Shown here piece after piece: positions 61,479 to 64,000 of a DNA stretch of 64,000 nucleotides. The stretch comes from Enterococcus_I eurekensis. GTDB taxonomy: Bacteria; Bacillota; Bacilli; Lactobacillales; Enterococcaceae. The notes under the pieces were generated by a model that was not told where the DNA came from, ran no database searches, and saw nothing but the letters and a program-made list of their open reading frames with translations. The translations under genes and the position numbers were made by a program. The stretch lies in NCBI RefSeq assembly GCF_042654605.1, contig NZ_JBHSGT010000037.1, forward strand, positions 17,225 to 81,224. The letters are read 5' to 3'. Positions within the stretch are counted from its first letter, which is position 1. Each line of letters starts with the position of its first letter.

Positions 61479-63146
61479 ATGGGAAATGAAAATGTTAATG
61501 AAGTAATAAATATTCTAAGAGAAAAAGCAAGTGCAGGAAATTATATTTTTGAATTTGTAATTAATTATTATTTAAGTAGAAAGTTAGAAACCCACTCTTT
61601 TGATCAAATCCTAGAAAAATTTGAAGATGAAAATATTAAATATAATTTAAGAGCTATTTATGAAGGGGATAATAATTATAGAAAAGGATTTGATAATCTT
61701 AAAGATTTCACATTGGATGAAATCATTGAAATTATTGCAGAACTTTCTGAGTTTACTGGTAGAAGAGGAGAAGGAGAAAATACTACAGTAAAGTCAATTA
61801 TTGATTTATCCTTAGAGCTTTTAAACTTAGAGAAAGAAGATAGATTATTAGATGTGGGCTCAGGAGTTGGGACAACATTGCTAGAAGCATCTAAAATATC
61901 TAATATTTCCGGGATTGAAATCAATCCAGAGAATTATATGCTATCATGCATTTTACTTGACCTATTTGATTTGTCAGTAGAAAAGATGATGCATAAGGAT
62001 GTCTTTACCTATGATTTAAAAAAATTTAATGCTAATAAAGTTTTTATGAATATGCCTATGAATTTGAAAATGTCAGGGAAAAAATTAGAAGATGTTTTAA
62101 AATTAAAATTTGATAAGTCAACTTACAAAAACCATATTAAATCTATTGATTCATCTTGGGTTTTTGCCCTAGATATTATTGAAAATACGGGATATGAGAA
62201 GTTTGTAATGCTTGTAAATGGAAATCCTCTTTATAGTGATATTCATCAAGATGTAAGAAAAATATTGATTGATGAAGGAAAGGTTGAAGCAGTTATAGCA
62301 TTGCCTAGCAACTTATTAGCCTATACAGCTGTTCCTATATACCTAGTTGTATTTAGTCATAATAATGAAAGTATAAGATTTGTTGATGCAACAAATCTTT
62401 ATTCAGATAGTAAATATAGGCATACAATGGAAAAGAAACATATTGAGAAAATTATAAGTGCATTAGGAGAGGATTCTAATATTAGCAAGACCGTGGAAGA
62501 TAAGAAATTAGAAGAAGAGGATTTTACCCTTGATCCATTAAGATATACAATGCCAGAATTTCCTTTTGAGGAAAGTATAGAATTAAAAGATGTAGTTAAA
62601 TCCATTAATAGGGGTCACACTATTAGCAAGAAAGACTTAGATGAGATGACATCAGTTCAGCCAACAAATTATCAATACTTGATGCTGCAAAACTTTCAAG
62701 ATGGCATATTAGATGAAAACTTACCATATTTAAAAGATTTAGATGAAACTTATGAAAGATATTTATTAAAGGATAATTCTATCATAATTTCTAGATTATC
62801 ACCTTTTAAAATAGGTTCAGTTGATAAGCTTAAAACAAAAGTGCTAGCCAATGGGAATTTATTCTTTTTAGAAATTAATGAAGATAAAATCAATAAAGAT
62901 TTTTTGACAGCCTATTTGCAAAGTAGAATAGGTTTAAAAGAAATAGAAAAATATGCTAAGGGCTCTACCATGAAAACAATTAGTATAAGGGATCTTGAAA
63001 AAGTTAAAATTCCCAAAATTAGTATGGAGAAACAAATTGAGATTGGAGAGAATTTTGTCCTATTAAATTCGGAATTTAAAGCCATTAAGAAAAGAGCTGA
63101 AGAAATAGCAAAAGAAAGATTGAACATATTTGAAGGAGGTATATAA
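61479..63146 (+). CDS. N-6 DNA methyltransferase-like protein fused to an HsdS-like domain, altered catalytic motif
   Basis: The 555-residue protein has an HsdM-type methyltransferase region (about 90-330): SAM motif I LLDVGSGVGTTLLEAS (Asp125), GIEINP (145-150) and HKDVF (172-176). At motif IV, where active enzymes have NPPF or NPPY, it reads NMPM (191-194). From about 345 it continues as one HsdS-like target-recognition domain plus a helical end (LLNSEFKAIKKRAEEIAKERL). AGGAGGG precedes the ATG. All arginine codons read are AGA or AGG, unlike the upstream genes. It may be inactive, altered in chemistry, or a DNA sensor. No HsdR nuclease is seen. Confidence 0.8.
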   Translation: MGNENVNEVINILREKASAGNYIFEFVINYYLSRKLETHSFDQILEKFEDENIKYNLRAIYEGDNNYRKGFDNLKDFTLDEIIEIIAELSEFTGRRGEGENTTVKSIIDLSLELLNLEKEDRLLDVGSGVGTTLLEASKISNISGIEINPENYMLSCILLDLFDLSVEKMMHKDVFTYDLKKFNANKVFMNMPMNLKMSGKKLEDVLKLKFDKSTYKNHIKSIDSSWVFALDIIENTGYEKFVMLVNGNPLYSDIHQDVRKILIDEGKVEAVIALPSNLLAYTAVPIYLVVFSHNNESIRFVDATNLYSDSKYRHTMEKKHIEKIISALGEDSNISKTVEDKKLEEEDFTLDPLRYTMPEFPFEESIELKDVVKSINRGHTISKKDLDEMTSVQPTNYQYLMLQNFQDGILDENLPYLKDLDETYERYLLKDNSIIISRLSPFKIGSVDKLKTKVLANGNLFFLEINEDKINKDFLTAYLQSRIGLKEIEKYAKGSTMKTISIRDLEKVKIPKISMEKQIEIGENFVLLNSEFKAIKKRAEEIAKERLNIFEGGI

Positions 63147-63667
63147 TGCTTCTGGATAATGAGTTGAAAATCGATATTGCTTCTGATGCAACAAAAATAG
63201 TAATGAAAAGGATTATTAGTGCTAGATCCATTAGTGAGTTGAGAGCTTATCTAAAATCAATAGGGCTTGAGGAATTAACTCCAGAGATAGATAATTTCCA
63301 GCCTAATGGTGATATTTATATATTAGGAGATTTGAGTATTAAAGATAATATTGTCTATCAAATATTTAAAGACTTAAGTATAGATGTTAATAGAGTAAAA
63401 ATAGTAAAAGGATATAATGAGTTTAAGACTTATAATTTCAATAGATTTCAACATGATTATTCAGTAAGACTAATTTTCGTAGGACCAATGCCCCATTAAA
63501 CACAAGATAAGGGTGATTATTCAAGCATTATTTCAAGAATGGAGCAGGAAGAGGGTTTTCCTAAAATTGTAAGGCTTGGTGTAGAAGGTAATTTAAAAGT
63601 TACTAAAACAAACCTTAAAGAGGCTGTAATCAAAGAGATAGAATCTAATTATTTAGATACAAATTAA
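63146..63667 (+). pseudogene. Small partner protein of unknown function, split by an in-frame TAA
   Basis: From the ATG at 63146, which overlaps the preceding stop by one base (TAATG), 117 codons run to TAA 63497-63499. The same frame then continues for 55 codons (TQDKGDYSSIISRMEQEEG and on) to TAA 63665-63667. The join reads VGPMPH-stop-TQDKGDYSS, as if a CAA had become TAA. I do not recognise the family; the first part has SISELRAYLKSIGLEEL and a DIYILGDLSI core, suggesting an alpha/beta protein of about 173 residues. If translated as is, a 117-residue product would be made. GGAGG precedes the ATG. Confidence 0.7.
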
Positions 63668-63796
63668 CATGCTAGGAAATTTTTAGAATAAAAACTTACA
63701 AAATATTTACTTATTTAATTTTATTTCCCAAGATAAATACCTAAAAGACAATAGTTTTGATAAAATAGAGTTAATAATATAGGAGGTTATTTATAT
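63668..63796. other. AT-rich gap before the HsdM fragment
   Basis: About 130 bases of AT-rich sequence. A TTTTGAT...AAAATAGAG stretch before AGGAGG may hold the promoter for the next gene, but no pair of hexamers is convincing. Confidence 0.4.
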
Positions 63797-63925
63797 ATGA
63801 ATGAAAGAAATAGATATAAGCAAACAGGAATAAATGTACAACAAAAAGCAAATATGATTTGGAATATAGCAGATATACTTAGAGGACTTTATAAACCTCA
63901 TGAATATCCCTATGTGTTAGGATAG
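63797..63925 (+). pseudogene. Type I restriction-modification HsdM, N-terminal fragment
   Basis: The frame from ATG 63797, ten bases after AGGAGG, reads MNERNRYKQTGINVQQKANM and then IWNIADILRGLYKPHEYP before TAG 63923-63925. QKANMIWNIADILRGLYKPHEY is the start of canonical HsdM proteins (shown split here: QKANMIWNIADIL, RGLYKPHEY). Real HsdM continues after HEY with a long conserved region that is absent, so the gene is broken near 63907, probably by an insertion or deletion. Confidence 0.75.
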
Positions 63926-64000
63926 TTGACGTTGGAATGGCAACACTTTTCTAGACAAAAATTATAAGGTCTGTTTATGACACCATATCCAGTTGCCCTT
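63926..64000. other. Unassigned sequence at the window edge
   Basis: No gene can be supported. Since HsdM breaks off near 63907, this could be the end of another mobile element; on the minus strand a short frame ending GQLDMVS-stop starts at the window edge, compatible with the end of a transposase but too short to judge. Confidence 0.3.

Overview
The window is a low-GC Firmicutes chromosome segment. Gene order and product types point to Lactobacillales, most likely Enterococcaceae (Enterococcus/Vagococcus-like). Supporting signs are a D-aspartate ligase/aspartate racemase pair of the Enterococcus faecium Aslfm/Racfm type, a lactococcal-type GlnP with two fused substrate-binding domains, the order pcrA-ligA-camS-gatCAB, an infB with a long Q/N-rich repeat tract, and a T-box in front of thrS. 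The genus is an inference; no rRNA or tRNA gene was found.

Layout. 1-2.8 kb: the end of a methyltransferase gene, then tmcAL and yebC. 2.8-6.7 kb: glpK, an unknown gene and a cardiolipin synthase, apparently one operon. 6.7-10.2 kb (minus strand): a HelD-type helicase, a P-loop kinase gene broken by an in-frame stop, and a NUDIX hydrolase. 10.3-12.6 kb: T-box leader and thrS. 12.6-17.9 kb: the translation operon rimP-nusA-rnpM-ylxQ-infB-rbfA behind a promoter that is followed at once by a terminator. 18-21.5 kb: truB-ribF, a DNA repair methyltransferase, and a divergent PurC-like gene with PurBox-like sites. 21.5-27.7 kb: hemW and the HrcA-controlled heat-shock cluster hrcA-grpE-dnaK-dnaJ with two CIRCE operators. 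27.7-28.7 kb: a decayed ISL3-type insertion sequence. 28.7-31.6 kb (minus): the glutamine-type ABC transporter glnP-glnQ. 31.7-36.7 kb: uvrB-uvrA behind a LexA-type box. 36.8-41.7 kb: rapZ-yvcK-whiA, then the D-Asp cross-bridge pair. 41.7-45.9 kb: a DsbA-like protein (minus) and cdaA-cdaR-glmM. 45.9-49.5 kb (minus): fruR-fruK-fruA with a 10-bp periodic operator. 49.6-59.4 kb: pcrA-ligA-camS-gatCAB-dagK. 59.5-60.9 kb: rlmCD.

Downstream of rlmCD the sequence changes character. It becomes very AT-rich, arginine is written only as AGA/AGG, and two genes of a restriction-modification-like locus appear. One is an HsdM-HsdS-like fusion whose catalytic motif reads NMPM instead of NPPF/Y. The other is a small partner interrupted by an in-frame stop. 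After them comes a fragment of a second, canonical HsdM that breaks off after about 35 recognisable residues. The promoter of the fusion gene is flanked by two copies of a 16-bp palindromic operator. The 3' end of this rRNA methyltransferase gene is a known integration site for mobile elements in streptococci, so this tail (about 60.9-64.0 kb) is probably the start of an accessory island. It is the least conventional part of the window.

Most of the rest is conserved housekeeping. The more unusual items there are the loss of the regulatory phospho-histidine in GlpK, a possibly leaderless NUDIX gene, the nusA-leader attenuator arrangement, the infB repeats, and a candidate pheromone peptide in the CamS signal sequence.
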